DNA from: CAVQCJ01 sp963849365
Lineage (GTDB): Bacteria > Actinomycetota > Actinomycetes > Prado026
Assembly (NCBI GenBank): GCA_963849365.1
Contig: CAWKHA010000003.1
Location: forward strand, 1 to 64,000
DNA length: 64,000 nt
Direction: 5' to 3'
The notes beneath the pieces are model-generated. The model made no database searches and was not told where the DNA came from. It worked only from the letters and a program-made list of their open reading frames with translations. Position 1 is the first letter of the stretch. Each line of letters starts with the position of its first letter. Shown piece after piece: positions 34,621 through 43,752 of this stretch. The position numbers were made by a program, and so were the translations under genes.

Positions 34621-35955
34621 ATGACCGCCGCCTCGAGCGCGCCCGCACGTACTTCTGCTCCCTCGTTCGCCGACCTGGGCGTCCCTGCGTCCCTCGTCGC
34701 GGTCCTCGCGGCGCAGGGGATCGTCTCCGCCTTCCCCATCCAGACGGCCACGCTGCCCGACTCGCTCGCCGGCCGCGACGTGCTGGGCCGCGGCCGCACC
34801 GGCTCGGGCAAGACCCTCGCCTTCGCGCTCCCCGTCGTCGCCCGGCTGGCCGACATCGGCAGCCGCCGCGAGCCCAGCGCTCCGCGGGCGCTGGTGCTGG
34901 TGCCCACTCGCGAGCTCGCGAACCAGGTCGAGTCCACCATCGCCCCCCTCGCAGCCGCGCAGCGGATGCGCACGGCGCTGGTGTATGGCGGCGTGAGCCA
35001 GGGCCCGCAGGTCCGCGCGCTGCGTGCCGGCGTCGACATCCTCGTCGCGTGCCCCGGCCGCCTCGAGGACCTCATCGCGCAGGGACACGTCCGGCTCGAC
35101 CGGGTGGACGTGACCGTCCTCGACGAGGCTGACCACATGGCCGACCTCGGGTTCCTCCCGGGCGTGCGGCGGCTGCTCGACCAGACGCCGGCATCCGGGC
35201 AGCGGCTGCTGTACTCCGCCACGCTGGACAACGGCGTCGACGTCCTGGTCCGGCGGTACCTCGACGACCCGGTCACGCACTCGGTGGACGAGGCGGACGG
35301 CGCGGTGGCCCACGAGATGGAGCACCACGTCTTCGAGGTCGTGCACGCCGACAAGGCGGCCGTTGTCCGCGAGCTCGCCTCCGGGCACGGCCGCTCGCTG
35401 CTGTTCACCCGTACCAAGCACGGCGCGAAGAAGCTCGCCGCGCAGTTGACGGCGGCCGGCGTCCCGGCGGTCGAGCTGCACGGCAACCTCGCCCAGAACG
35501 CGCGGGCCCGCAACCTCGCGGACTTCAGCTCGGGTGCGGTCCGGGTGCTGGTCGCCACCGACATCGCCGCGCGCGGCATCCACGTGGACGACATCGAGCT
35601 CGTCGTGCACGTCGACCCGCCGACCGAGCACAAGGCGTACCTGCACCGGTCCGGTCGCACGGCCCGGGCCGGCGCCACCGGCACGGTCGTGACGGTCGCG
35701 ACTGGCGAGCAGATGCGCGACGTGGCCAGCCTGACCCGCAAAGCCGCGATCCGGGCCCGTACGACGGCGGTCTCGCCCGGGGCGTCGGCGATCGTCCAGC
35801 TCACCGGACCGCCGGCCGCCAAGGTGACGCCGCGCGCCGCACCGGCTGCCGAGCCGGTCGCCGTCCGCCGGCGCGGCCCGAGGGGCGGCTCCGCCCAGTC
35901 CGGGCGGGCCGCCCGGTCCCGCCGGTCGGGGCAGGCCGGCAGGCGTTCGCGCTAG
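34621..35955 (+). CDS. DEAD-box ATP-dependent RNA helicase
   Basis: A 444-residue protein with all helicase motifs: an upstream Phe/Gln region (SFADLGVPASLVAVLAAQGI), motif I GRTGSGKT at 58-65, PTRELA, motif II LDEADHM near 167-173 (DEAD), SATLDN, and C-terminal ATDIAARGIHV and HRSGRTARAG. The last 60 residues are basic and Gly/Arg-rich (RRRGPRGG...), an RNA-binding tail typical of RhlE/CsdA-like enzymes that unwind structured RNA in the cold. ATG 34621 has AAGGA at 34611-34615. The 190-bp leader holds an imperfect hairpin near 34451-34475. Its place after csp and desaturase supports a cold role. Confidence 0.92.
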   Translation: MTAASSAPARTSAPSFADLGVPASLVAVLAAQGIVSAFPIQTATLPDSLAGRDVLGRGRTGSGKTLAFALPVVARLADIGSRREPSAPRALVLVPTRELANQVESTIAPLAAAQRMRTALVYGGVSQGPQVRALRAGVDILVACPGRLEDLIAQGHVRLDRVDVTVLDEADHMADLGFLPGVRRLLDQTPASGQRLLYSATLDNGVDVLVRRYLDDPVTHSVDEADGAVAHEMEHHVFEVVHADKAAVVRELASGHGRSLLFTRTKHGAKKLAAQLTAAGVPAVELHGNLAQNARARNLADFSSGAVRVLVATDIAARGIHVDDIELVVHVDPPTEHKAYLHRSGRTARAGATGTVVTVATGEQMRDVASLTRKAAIRARTTAVSPGASAIVQLTGPPAAKVTPRAAPAAEPVAVRRRGPRGGSAQSGRAARSRRSGQAGRRSR

Positions 35956-36109
35956 CCGCTCAGCCCTTCACCTGCGAGAGCTTCCAGGCGGCCGGACTCC
36001 CGACTTGAGCGGTAGGGAGTATTACGGGTCCCGGTCGGCCGAACCGGCCGGGAATCCCGCCCGAACGGCCGCCGGAACACCGCCCGGGCGTGACGCGGGC
36101 ACCGTCAAG

Positions 36110-37198
36110 ATGTCGGGCATGTACGCCGAACACTTCCAGGTGGGGGGTGATCGAGCAGATCGCTACGACGCCGCCGTGGGAGCGGTCGTGCCCCCGGCGG
36201 CATCTGTCATGGCCGTGGTCGTGTCCGTGCTCGCCGTGGTCAACCTGTTGCAGACCACCGGCACGACGCGGGTGTGGACGGTCTCGCTGGCCTGTGCGAC
36301 CGCCTTGGCCCTGCTGGCGACGCGGTTGTGGCTGCTGGCCCACCCGTTGCCGGACCGGTTCGCACACCCCGTGCTCGTCTCGATCATCGTCGTCTGCACC
36401 GTCGACACGGCGGTGCACCTGTACCTGGCGCAGGACGCCAGGCTCACCAGCAACGTGGTGCTCATCACCGTCGCCACCGGCGCCCTGGTCCTGGACCTGC
36501 GCTGGATGGTCGGCACCGTGGCGGCCGTCTGGGTGCTGTGGCTGGTCGCGGTCATCGCAGCACCGGCTACCGACCAGCTCGGGCGCTGGGTGCTCGCCGT
36601 CGTCGGCGCCACCGTCCTCGGCGTGTTCCTCGGCGCGATGCGGCGGTCCACCGTCGACGAGCTGTCCGAGCTGCTCGAGCGGGCCGAGCGCGCTGCCGTC
36701 CAGGACGACCTGACCGGCCTGCTCAACCGACGTGGCCTGGCCATGGTCGGCGAGCAGGTCGTGGCCTCGGCCCGCCGCTCCGGCAACGCGGTGCACTGCG
36801 TCTTCGTCGACATCGACGGTCTCAAGGAGGTCAACGACCGGTTGGGTCACCTGGCCGGTGACCGGGTGCTGCTCGCCGTCGCGGACGCCGTGCGCATGTC
36901 GGTGCGCGGCGGCGACGTGGTCGCGCGCTGGGGCGGGGACGAGTTCTGCGTGCTCGGCCCCGGCCCGGGGACCGCCCCGGTCGACCTCGAGAAGCGGATC
37001 GTGGCCCGGGTCCAGGAGCTCCCGCCGGAGGATGTGCCCGGCTGGCTGCCGAGAGTCAGCGCCGGCTCGGCGATGCTGGCACCGTGGGACGACGGCGACC
37101 TCGCTTCGCTGCTGGACCAGGCCGACCGCGAGATGTACCGGCGGCGGTCGCTGCGTCGTGAGGCGCGCCTGCGCCCGTCGCGGCCCGCGCACGACTGA
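36110..37198 (+). CDS. Membrane-bound diguanylate cyclase (GGDEF)
   Basis: A 362-residue protein: about five to six transmembrane helices (residues 25-185) forming an N-terminal sensor of no named family, a short coiled linker (STVDELSELLERAERAAVQD), and a GGDEF domain starting DDLTGLLNRRG, with VDIDGLKEVND and an intact WGGDEF at 274-279. The catalytic signature is complete, so it should make c-di-GMP from two GTP. No RxxD inhibitory site is evident immediately upstream of the motif. There is no EAL domain. Starts at 36110 and 36119 are both possible, and neither has a strong ribosome site. It stands alone between divergent or convergent neighbours. Confidence 0.88.
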   Translation: MSGMYAEHFQVGGDRADRYDAAVGAVVPPAASVMAVVVSVLAVVNLLQTTGTTRVWTVSLACATALALLATRLWLLAHPLPDRFAHPVLVSIIVVCTVDTAVHLYLAQDARLTSNVVLITVATGALVLDLRWMVGTVAAVWVLWLVAVIAAPATDQLGRWVLAVVGATVLGVFLGAMRRSTVDELSELLERAERAAVQDDLTGLLNRRGLAMVGEQVVASARRSGNAVHCVFVDIDGLKEVNDRLGHLAGDRVLLAVADAVRMSVRGGDVVARWGGDEFCVLGPGPGTAPVDLEKRIVARVQELPPEDVPGWLPRVSAGSAMLAPWDDGDLASLLDQADREMYRRRSLRREARLRPSRPAHD

Positions 37199-37226
37199 CC
37201 GGACCGGGCGCACCCCCGGCCCCGTG

Positions 37227-38648
37227 TCACCCGGCGGCGCGGCTGCAGGCGGCGTCGAGCTGGGCCTGGGGGAGCAGCGTCTCGGCATAGAGCCGGAACT
37301 GCGCCACCCGCACGCTCCCGCCTGGCGTCTGGACCTTCGTCCACACGTCCATCGCCAGGTAGGGCCCGCCTCCGAGGCAGGCCACGTCGGGCGGCACGGC
37401 GAAGCGCACCGTCCAGCCGGCCTGGCCGCTGCGGTCGGGCACCAGCCAGGGCGAGGGCACGAACAGCGCGGTGATGCCGCTGCCGGGGTCCGCCGAAGCG
37501 CCGAACCGCACCGACCGGACCTGGCCGGGCGGCAGGTCGGCCAGGACACGTGCGGTCAGCACGCGGGTCCTGGCGTCGTACCCGCTCGACCCCGGCGCGG
37601 TGAGCAGCACCGGCGACGCGACGCCGCCGCAGGCCTGGACGAGTGCGTCCTGCAGCTGAGCTGCGGCGGTCGGTGCGAGCACGACCCCGATCGGCCCCTG
37701 CGAGAGCGGGACTGCGTCGTCCGGCAGCGGCTGGGTGACCCCGATGGCGCCCAGCAGTGGCAGCGGCGTGTCGGTGGCCGTCACCGGGCGGCCGGTCTGG
37801 CCCCAGGACGGGCACAGGTCCAGAGCGACGGCCAGCTCGACGGTGACCGTGCTGTGCGCCGGCACCCTGCGGTTCACCACGGTCACCCGCAGGCCGGTGC
37901 CGGCCGTGTCGCCCAGCCAGACCAGCCCGTCCCGGCCGCCCCGGTTGGCGACGGTCAGGGTCAGCGCCACCCGGGTGGCCACCGGGTCGACGACGGCCCG
38001 GACCCCGGTGACCGTCAGGTCCCGCGCCGCCAGCCAGGTGCTGCAGCCGTACGTCACCCGGCGGCTCACCGCGGCTTCCGCGGTGCGCAGCGGGACGGTG
38101 GCGAGGCTGGTGCGCGTGCCGTCCCGGACCTGGAGCTGGACCTGGTACGCGGACGCGGGCACCGGGATCGGGACCTTGTCGCACGCCACCTGGCCGGTCA
38201 GGTCGAAATCCACCGGGTCGTGACTGAGGGTGCGGTGCGGGAAGACCCCAGGCGCGGACAGGCCCGGTCCGGCCAGGCCCAGGGCGCTGACCTGTGCGTC
38301 GCCGGCACGCACGTCGGGCGCGGACAGGGTCGTGGCGACCGACAGCGTCACCGGACCGGCCGGCCGGCCGTCGCGGCCCGCGGACCACAGCGGCACCGAG
38401 TCGGCCGAGCGGTCCGCCGTGACCTGGACCGGTGGCGCGACCGGCGGGCGGTCGCCGTACCAGCGGACGCCCAGCCAGCCGACCACCGCGAGCGCGACGG
38501 CGCCCCACGTGGTCGCGCGGCGGTGCCGGTCCACGAACGCGCTCAGGCCCCCTGGCAGCAGCCGAGCCGGGCCGTGCGAGGGCCGGTCCGGACGATCCGG
38601 ACCTCCGCCCTCGAGGAGCTCGGGGCCAGCCGCGCCGGCACCGGTCAT
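37227..38648 (-). CDS. Single-pass anchored extracytoplasmic protein of unknown function
   Basis: A 473-residue protein that I do not recognise. Residues 1-40 are Pro/Gly-rich cytoplasmic sequence, about 47-65 is one transmembrane helix (WGAVALAVVGWLGVRWY), and the rest is beta-rich with paired Cys (ACDKV, GCSTW, LCPSW, ACGG, ACLGG, AACSR) that could form disulfides outside the cell. Repeated 'VTLSVATTLSAPDV' and 'VALTLTVANRGG' strands suggest two or more Ig-like domains. ATG 38648 is divergent from the SGNH hydrolase across 55 bp. Confidence 0.75.
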   Translation of the reverse strand: MTGAGAAGPELLEGGGPDRPDRPSHGPARLLPGGLSAFVDRHRRATTWGAVALAVVGWLGVRWYGDRPPVAPPVQVTADRSADSVPLWSAGRDGRPAGPVTLSVATTLSAPDVRAGDAQVSALGLAGPGLSAPGVFPHRTLSHDPVDFDLTGQVACDKVPIPVPASAYQVQLQVRDGTRTSLATVPLRTAEAAVSRRVTYGCSTWLAARDLTVTGVRAVVDPVATRVALTLTVANRGGRDGLVWLGDTAGTGLRVTVVNRRVPAHSTVTVELAVALDLCPSWGQTGRPVTATDTPLPLLGAIGVTQPLPDDAVPLSQGPIGVVLAPTAAAQLQDALVQACGGVASPVLLTAPGSSGYDARTRVLTARVLADLPPGQVRSVRFGASADPGSGITALFVPSPWLVPDRSGQAGWTVRFAVPPDVACLGGGPYLAMDVWTKVQTPGGSVRVAQFRLYAETLLPQAQLDAACSRAAG

Positions 38649-38703
38649 GTGTTCGATCGTAGGCGTGCCCGCAGGTTCCGGCCGGGGCTGCGACGATCTG
38701 ACG

Positions 38704-39459
38704 GTGGCGACCGCGAACGTCCTCCTGCTCGGTGACTCGCTGACCTTCCACGGACCTCAGGGACCGGTCGCGCTGCGCGACCCGCGCCTGTACCCGAACC
38801 TGCTGGCCGCCCGGCTCGGCGAGCGCGGCTTCGGCGGGCGGGACGGTGCACGCGTCGACGTGGTGGCACGGCTGGGCTGGACGGCCCGCGACGCATGGTG
38901 GGCGCTCACCAAGGACCCCGCGGTGGCGACCGTGCTCGCGCCGCGGGCCGATGCACTCGTGCTGGCCGTCGGGCAGATGGACCAGCTGCCCGCCGCTGTC
39001 CCGACCTATCTGCGCGATGGCATCCCGTACGTACGGCCGGGGTCGCTGCGGCGCCGCGTCCGCAGGCTCTACCGGCGGGCCGGCCCGATGGTCATCCGGG
39101 CCACCGACGGCCGGCTCCGGCAGCTGCCGCAGCGGGCGACGGACACGTACCTGGACCGGCTGCTGCAAGCGGTCCGGCTGCTGGCGCCGGCCGGGGACGA
39201 CCTTCCGGTCGTGCTCATCGGCCCGGCGCCGTGGCGGTCGGCGGCGTACCCGGCGCAGCGCAGCCACCGTCCTGCGGTGGCTGCCGCTCGCCGGTGGGCC
39301 GCGCGGTCGGGCGTGCCCATGGTGGAGCTGGACCCTCTCGTCGGACCCAGCCTCGCGGACGGCACCGCGAACCCGGACGGGTTGCACTGGTCGTGGGCGG
39401 CGCACCGGCTCGTCGGCGAGGCGGCCGCTGACCTTCTGGCGAAGCGCACGGTGCGGTAG
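38704..39459 (+). CDS. SGNH/GDSL-type hydrolase
   Basis: A 251-residue soluble protein. Block I is LLLGDSLTF (nucleophile Ser), block III has VGQMDQLP in place of GxND, and block V is DGLHWSWAAH with the Asp-His pair. There is no signal peptide, so it is probably cytoplasmic, although the family also includes secreted esterases. I use GTG 38704, directly before ANVLLLGDS; an ATG at 38647 would add 19 residues and overlap the divergent gene's start. It is the last gene before the leuS regulatory region. Substrate unknown (acyl ester or glycan acetyl). Confidence 0.8.
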   Translation: MATANVLLLGDSLTFHGPQGPVALRDPRLYPNLLAARLGERGFGGRDGARVDVVARLGWTARDAWWALTKDPAVATVLAPRADALVLAVGQMDQLPAAVPTYLRDGIPYVRPGSLRRRVRRLYRRAGPMVIRATDGRLRQLPQRATDTYLDRLLQAVRLLAPAGDDLPVVLIGPAPWRSAAYPAQRSHRPAVAAARRWAARSGVPMVELDPLVGPSLADGTANPDGLHWSWAAHRLVGEAAADLLAKRTVR

Positions 39460-39506
39460 GTGAGTGGGACTCGCTCCGCCCACCGTAGGTTCCGGTCCGG
39501 GTGCGG

Positions 39507-39512
39507 TACCCT
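39507..39512 (+). promoter_or_regulatory. -10 element of the leuS leader transcript
   Basis: TACCCT, a common actinobacterial -10 variant, ends eight bases before the A of the leader ATG (39520), so transcription would start at or next to the ATG. No clear -35 is visible. Confidence 0.45.
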
Positions 39513-39519
39513 GGCGGGC

Positions 39520-39555
39520 ATGCACGCCGGACTGCTCCTTAGCGAGCCGCGCTGA
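39520..39555 (+). CDS. leuS leader peptide MHAGLLLSEPR
   Basis: An 11-codon frame whose codons 5-7 are CTG CTC CTT, three consecutive leucines, 78 bp before leuS. Its stop lies inside a large hairpin (GCCGCGC 39546-39552 / GCGCGGC 39569-39575), and a terminator hairpin follows. This is the layout of ribosome-mediated attenuation: slow leucine decoding would stall the ribosome over the first hairpin. There is no ribosome site, and the -10 position implies a leaderless message. Confidence 0.6.
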   Translation: MHAGLLLSEPR

Positions 39556-39576
39556 CCGACCCACGTCGGCGCGGCG

Positions 39577-39602
39577 ACCCCTCCTGAGCGAGGGGTTCTT
39601 CT
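39577..39602 (+). terminator. Attenuator terminator before leuS
   Basis: ACCCCTC-ctgagc-GAGGGGT, a perfect 7-bp stem followed by TCTTCT, 31 bp before the leuS ATG. It is placed to abort the leuS transcript when the leader peptide is translated without stalling. Confidence 0.65.
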
Positions 39603-39632
39603 ATGTCCGGGACCGGGTGACGAGAGGCGACG

Positions 39633-42134
39633 ATGCGAGAGCAGACCAGCGTCGAGCAGACGCCGGCGGCCGAGGAGACGTACGACGTCCAGGCCGTCCA
39701 GTCCAAGTGGCTGCCAGTGTGGGACGAGCTGGCGCCGTTTCGGTCCGGCGCGCCCGACGACGCGCGCCCCCGCAAGTACGTGCTCGACATGTTCCCGTAC
39801 CCCTCCGGCGACCTGCACATGGGTCACGCCGAGGCGTACGCGCTGGGCGACGTCATCGCCCGGTACTGGGTCCAGCAGGGGTTCAACGTGCTGCACCCGA
39901 TCGGCTGGGACGCGTTCGGCCTGCCGGCGGAGAACGCGGCGATCCAGCGGGGCACGGACCCGGCCGCGTGGACGTACGAGAACATCGCGACGCAGAAGGC
40001 GTCGATGCGCCGGTACGCCTGCTCGTTCGACTGGGACCGCGTGCTGAACACCTGCGACCCGGAGTTCTACCGGTGGAACCAGTGGATCTTCCTGCGGATG
40101 TTCGAGCGCGGGCTGGCCTACCGCAAGGGGTCGCAGGTCAACTGGTGCCCAAAGGACCAGACCGTGCTGGCCAACGAACAGGTCGTGGGCGGCCGGTGCG
40201 AGCGGTGTGGCACGCCGGTCACGAAGAAGAAGCTGACGCAGTGGTACCTGCGGATCACCGAGTACGCCGACCGCCTGCTGGCCGACATGGCCCAGCTGGA
40301 GGGGGAGTGGCCGGACAAGGTCCTGACGATGCAGCGCAACTGGATCGGCCGCTCCGCCGGCGCCGACGTCGAGTTCGCGATCGAAGGCCGGGACGAGCCG
40401 GTCACCATCTACACCACCCGCCCCGACACGCTGTTCGGTGCGACGTTCTTCGTCGTCGCGGCCGACTCCGACCTGGCCTCCGAGCTGGCCGCCGACGCGC
40501 CGCCGCAGGTGCGGGCCGAGTTCGAGGCGTACCTGGCCCAGGTCCGGCAGACGACCGAGATCGAGCGGATGGAGACCGAGCGCCCGAAGACCGGCGTGTT
40601 CATGGAGCGGCGCGCGGTCAACCCGGTCAACGGCGAGCGGCTGCCGATCTACGCGGCCGACTATGTCCTGGCCGACTACGGCCACGGGGCGATCATGGCG
40701 GTGCCCGCGCACGACCAGCGTGACCTCGACTTCGCCCGCACCTTCGGCCTGCCGGTGCGGGTCGTCGTCGACACGGGGGGTGAGGACCCGGCCGTCACCG
40801 GCACCGCCACGCCCGGCGACGGGACGCTGGTCAACTCCGGGCTGCTGGACGGGATGGACAAGGAGCGCGGGATCGCGGCGATCGTCGCCGACCTCGAGGA
40901 CAGGGGCCTGGGCCGGGCCGCCACCAACTACCGGCTGCGCGACTGGCTGATCTCGCGGCAGCGGTACTGGGGGACGCCGATCCCGATCGTGCACTGCCAG
41001 GTGGACGGTGAGGTGGCCGTCCCCGACGACCAGCTGCCGGTCGAGCTGCCGCCGTCGCAGGGGTTGGACCTGACGCCCAAGGGCACCTCGCCGCTGGGCG
41101 CGGCGACCGACTGGGTTCAGGTCACCTGTCCCCGGTGCGGCGGCCCGGCGACCAGGGACACCGACACCATGGACACGTTCGTCGACTCGTCCTGGTACTA
41201 CCTGCGCTACCTGTCCCCGCACCTGGTCAGCGCGCCGTTCGACCCGGGCGAGGTGCACCGCTGGATGCCCGTCGACCAGTACGTCGGCGGTGTCACGCAC
41301 GCGATCCTGCACCTGCTGTACGCCCGTTTCTTCGTGAAGGTGCTGCACGACCTCGGCATGGTCGACTTCGTCGAGCCGTTCAGCCGGCTGCTGAACCAGG
41401 GCATGGTGCACATGGACGGCGCCGCCATGAGCAAGTCGCGCGGGAACCTGGTCCGCCTGTCCGACGAGCTGGCCCACCACGGCGTGGACGCGGTGCGGCT
41501 GACCATGGTGTTCGCCGGCCCGCCCGAGGACGACATCGACTGGGCCGACGTCTCGCCGTCCGGGTCGGTGAAGTTCCTGAACCGCTGCTGGCGGCTGTCC
41601 GGAGAGGTGCTGTCACCCGTCGGCGCCGACCCGGCCACCGGTGACGTCGAGCTGCGCAAAGCCACCCACCAGGCCGTCGACGGCGCCGCCCGCGCCATCG
41701 AGAAGTTCCGGTTCAACGTCGCGGTCGCCCGGATGATGGAGCTGGTCAACGCGACCAGGCGGGCGGTCGACACCGGTTGCGGTCCGGCCGACCCGGCGGT
41801 ACGCGAGGCGGTCGAGGCGGTCGCGGTCCTGCTCTCGCTGTTCGGCCCGTACACCGCCGAGGAGATGTGGGAGCGGCTGGGGCACCAGCCGTCGGTCGCG
41901 CTGGCCGGCTGGCCTGCGGTGGACCCGGCCTTGCTGGTCGAGGACACCGTCACGGCGGTCGTCCAGGTCGCCGGCAAGGTCCGGCACCGGTTGCAGGTCG
42001 CGCCCGACATCGGCGAGGACGCGCTGCGTGCGCTGGCGCTGGCGGCCGAACCGGTGCAGCGCGCGCTGGACGGACGGCCGGTGCGGACGGTCATCGTGCG
42101 CGCGCCGAAGCTGGTCAACATCGTCCCTGCCTGA
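39633..42134 (+). CDS. leuS: Leucyl-tRNA synthetase
   Basis: An 833-residue class I synthetase. The HIGH-type motif is HMGH at residues 62-65 (PYPSGDLHMGHAEAY), the editing (CP1) domain spans about 230-420 with the conserved TTRPDTLFGATF, and KMSKS appears as AAMSKSRGN near 597-605. An anticodon-binding helical domain and the C-terminal tRNA-binding extension (TVVVQVAGKVRHR-like) follow. It charges tRNA-Leu. ATG 39633 follows GAGAGGCGACG. The leader peptide and attenuator upstream suggest control by leucyl-tRNA supply. Length and motifs are normal. Confidence 0.97.
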   Translation: MREQTSVEQTPAAEETYDVQAVQSKWLPVWDELAPFRSGAPDDARPRKYVLDMFPYPSGDLHMGHAEAYALGDVIARYWVQQGFNVLHPIGWDAFGLPAENAAIQRGTDPAAWTYENIATQKASMRRYACSFDWDRVLNTCDPEFYRWNQWIFLRMFERGLAYRKGSQVNWCPKDQTVLANEQVVGGRCERCGTPVTKKKLTQWYLRITEYADRLLADMAQLEGEWPDKVLTMQRNWIGRSAGADVEFAIEGRDEPVTIYTTRPDTLFGATFFVVAADSDLASELAADAPPQVRAEFEAYLAQVRQTTEIERMETERPKTGVFMERRAVNPVNGERLPIYAADYVLADYGHGAIMAVPAHDQRDLDFARTFGLPVRVVVDTGGEDPAVTGTATPGDGTLVNSGLLDGMDKERGIAAIVADLEDRGLGRAATNYRLRDWLISRQRYWGTPIPIVHCQVDGEVAVPDDQLPVELPPSQGLDLTPKGTSPLGAATDWVQVTCPRCGGPATRDTDTMDTFVDSSWYYLRYLSPHLVSAPFDPGEVHRWMPVDQYVGGVTHAILHLLYARFFVKVLHDLGMVDFVEPFSRLLNQGMVHMDGAAMSKSRGNLVRLSDELAHHGVDAVRLTMVFAGPPEDDIDWADVSPSGSVKFLNRCWRLSGEVLSPVGADPATGDVELRKATHQAVDGAARAIEKFRFNVAVARMMELVNATRRAVDTGCGPADPAVREAVEAVAVLLSLFGPYTAEEMWERLGHQPSVALAGWPAVDPALLVEDTVTAVVQVAGKVRHRLQVAPDIGEDALRALALAAEPVQRALDGRPVRTVIVRAPKLVNIVPA

Positions 42135-42205
42135 GCCGGTCCGACGACCGTCACAGGGTCTTTGGTCCGTGGCGGTCCGGGCCCGGCGCCGTCGACGATC
42201 GACTC

Positions 42206-42886
42206 ATGGCGGCGAAGAGCACCGGGGACCCGGCTGTCGACGCTCTCTACGAGGTGCGCCGGGGGACGGTCGGGTTCGTCGACGTGCCCGAGCTCGGGTT
42301 CGCCGTGGTGGACGGTACCGGTAGGCCGGGCGACGACGCCTTCGCCGAGGCCGTCCAGGCGCTGTACTCGGTGAGCTACGGAGCGCACTTCGCGGTGAAG
42401 AAGGCGACCGGGGCGGCGCCGCGGGTGATGCCGCTCGAGGCGCTGTGGTGGGTCGTGGGCGCCGAGGCGCAGCAGGCCGTGGAACGGTTCGCCTCCGGTG
42501 CCGGACTCCTGGCCGACGCGGACCCCGGGTCCTGGCGATGGCGCGCGATGATCGCGCAGCTCGCGCCGATCGACGGCGCGGTGATCGACCGGGCCATCGC
42601 CGAGGCGAAGGCCAAGAAAGGTCTGCCGGCCCTGGACGCGGTGCGCTTCGAGAAGTGGGCCGAAGGCCCGAGCGCTCAGATCATGCACGTCGGCCCTTAC
42701 GCCACCGAGCAGGCCAGCATCGTCGTGCTGCACCGGGCCATCGCCGAGCACGGTTCGCGGCCGCGCGGCCGGCACCACGAGATCTACCTGTCCGACCCGC
42801 GCACGTCGGCGCCGGAGCGCCTCCGCACGATCCTGCGCCAGCCGGTCCAGCCGGCGGAGCGTCCCGTCGCGTCGCCCGGCCGCTAG
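42206..42886 (+). CDS. GyrI-like small-molecule-binding domain protein
   Basis: A 226-residue soluble protein. DPAVDALYEVRRGTVGFVDV, then FAVVDGTGRPGDDAFAEAVQALYSVSYGAHF, and near the end QIMHVGPYATEQASIVVLHR and GRHHEIYLSD match the stand-alone GyrI-like/SHS2 domain proteins. These bind or hydrolyse hydrophobic small molecules and can act in detoxification. There is no DNA-binding domain, unlike BltR/Rob relatives. It is followed, 10 bp later, by the DegV gene on the same strand. Confidence 0.8.
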   Translation: MAAKSTGDPAVDALYEVRRGTVGFVDVPELGFAVVDGTGRPGDDAFAEAVQALYSVSYGAHFAVKKATGAAPRVMPLEALWWVVGAEAQQAVERFASGAGLLADADPGSWRWRAMIAQLAPIDGAVIDRAIAEAKAKKGLPALDAVRFEKWAEGPSAQIMHVGPYATEQASIVVLHRAIAEHGSRPRGRHHEIYLSDPRTSAPERLRTILRQPVQPAERPVASPGR

Positions 42887-42896
42887 CCTGACCGTC

Positions 42897-43739
42897 GTGA
42901 CCGGCGTCGCGGTGGTGACGGACTCGACCGCGTACCTGCCGGCCGTGCTGCTCGAGCGGCAGCACATCCGGATCGTGCCGGTGCAGGTCGTCATCGGCGG
43001 CGAGAGCTTCGACGAGGGCGTCGGCGTCTCGTCCGACACGGTGGCCGAGGCCCTGCGCGACTGGCGGCCGGTGACCACCTCGCGGCCCAGCCCGCAGGGG
43101 TTCCTGGACGCGTACACCCGCGCGGCCGAGGAGGGCGCCGACGCGGTGGTGTCGGTGCACCTGTCCGGCGAGATGTCCGGGACGCTGTCCTCGGCCCAGC
43201 TCGCGGCAGCGGAGTCGCCGGTACCGGTGCGGGTCGTGGACTCGCGGACGCTCGGGATGGCCATGGGCTTCGCGGTCGTCACTGCCGCCGAGGCCGCTGC
43301 CGCCGGTGCCTCGCTCGACGACGTCGTCCGGGCGGCCGAGAAGCGCTGCGCCGCCTCGTCGGTCTTCTTCTACGTCGACACCCTCGAGTACCTGCGCCGC
43401 GGCGGCCGGATCGGCCCGGCCGCGGCCCTGCTGGGCTCCGCCCTGGCCGTGAAGCCGTTGCTGCATCTCGTCGACGGCCGGATCGCACCGCTGGAGAAGG
43501 TGCGCACCGCGTCACGCGCCCTCGCGCGGCTGGAGGAGGTCGCGGTCGAGCGGGCGGGCACCGGCGAGGTGGATGTCGCCGTGCACCACCTCGCGTCCCC
43601 GGCCCGGGCGGACCAGCTCGCGACCGCGTTGCGGGCCCGCGTCCCGGGACTGCGTGAGCTGCTCGTCAGCGAGGTCGGGGCCGTGGTCGGCGCACACGTC
43701 GGGCCGGGGATGCTGGCCGTCGCGGTCGCTCCGGTCTGA
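42897..43739 (+). CDS. DegV family fatty-acid-binding protein
   Basis: A 280-residue protein opening VAVVTDSTAYLPAVLLERQ (DegV N-terminal strand with the D-S-T lipid-carboxylate site), with TSRPSPQGFLDAYT, VHLSGEMSGTLSSAQLAA and DTLEYLRRGGRIG, all family signatures. DegV/FakB-type proteins carry a fatty acid, in FakAB systems for phosphorylation and phospholipid synthesis. The next gene is PlsY, which uses acyl-phosphate, so a role in acyl supply to PlsY is a reasonable inference. No FakA kinase is in the window. GTG 42897. Confidence 0.88.
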   Translation: MTGVAVVTDSTAYLPAVLLERQHIRIVPVQVVIGGESFDEGVGVSSDTVAEALRDWRPVTTSRPSPQGFLDAYTRAAEEGADAVVSVHLSGEMSGTLSSAQLAAAESPVPVRVVDSRTLGMAMGFAVVTAAEAAAAGASLDDVVRAAEKRCAASSVFFYVDTLEYLRRGGRIGPAAALLGSALAVKPLLHLVDGRIAPLEKVRTASRALARLEEVAVERAGTGEVDVAVHHLASPARADQLATALRARVPGLRELLVSEVGAVVGAHVGPGMLAVAVAPV

Positions 43740-43752
43740 CCGGGGCCGACCC

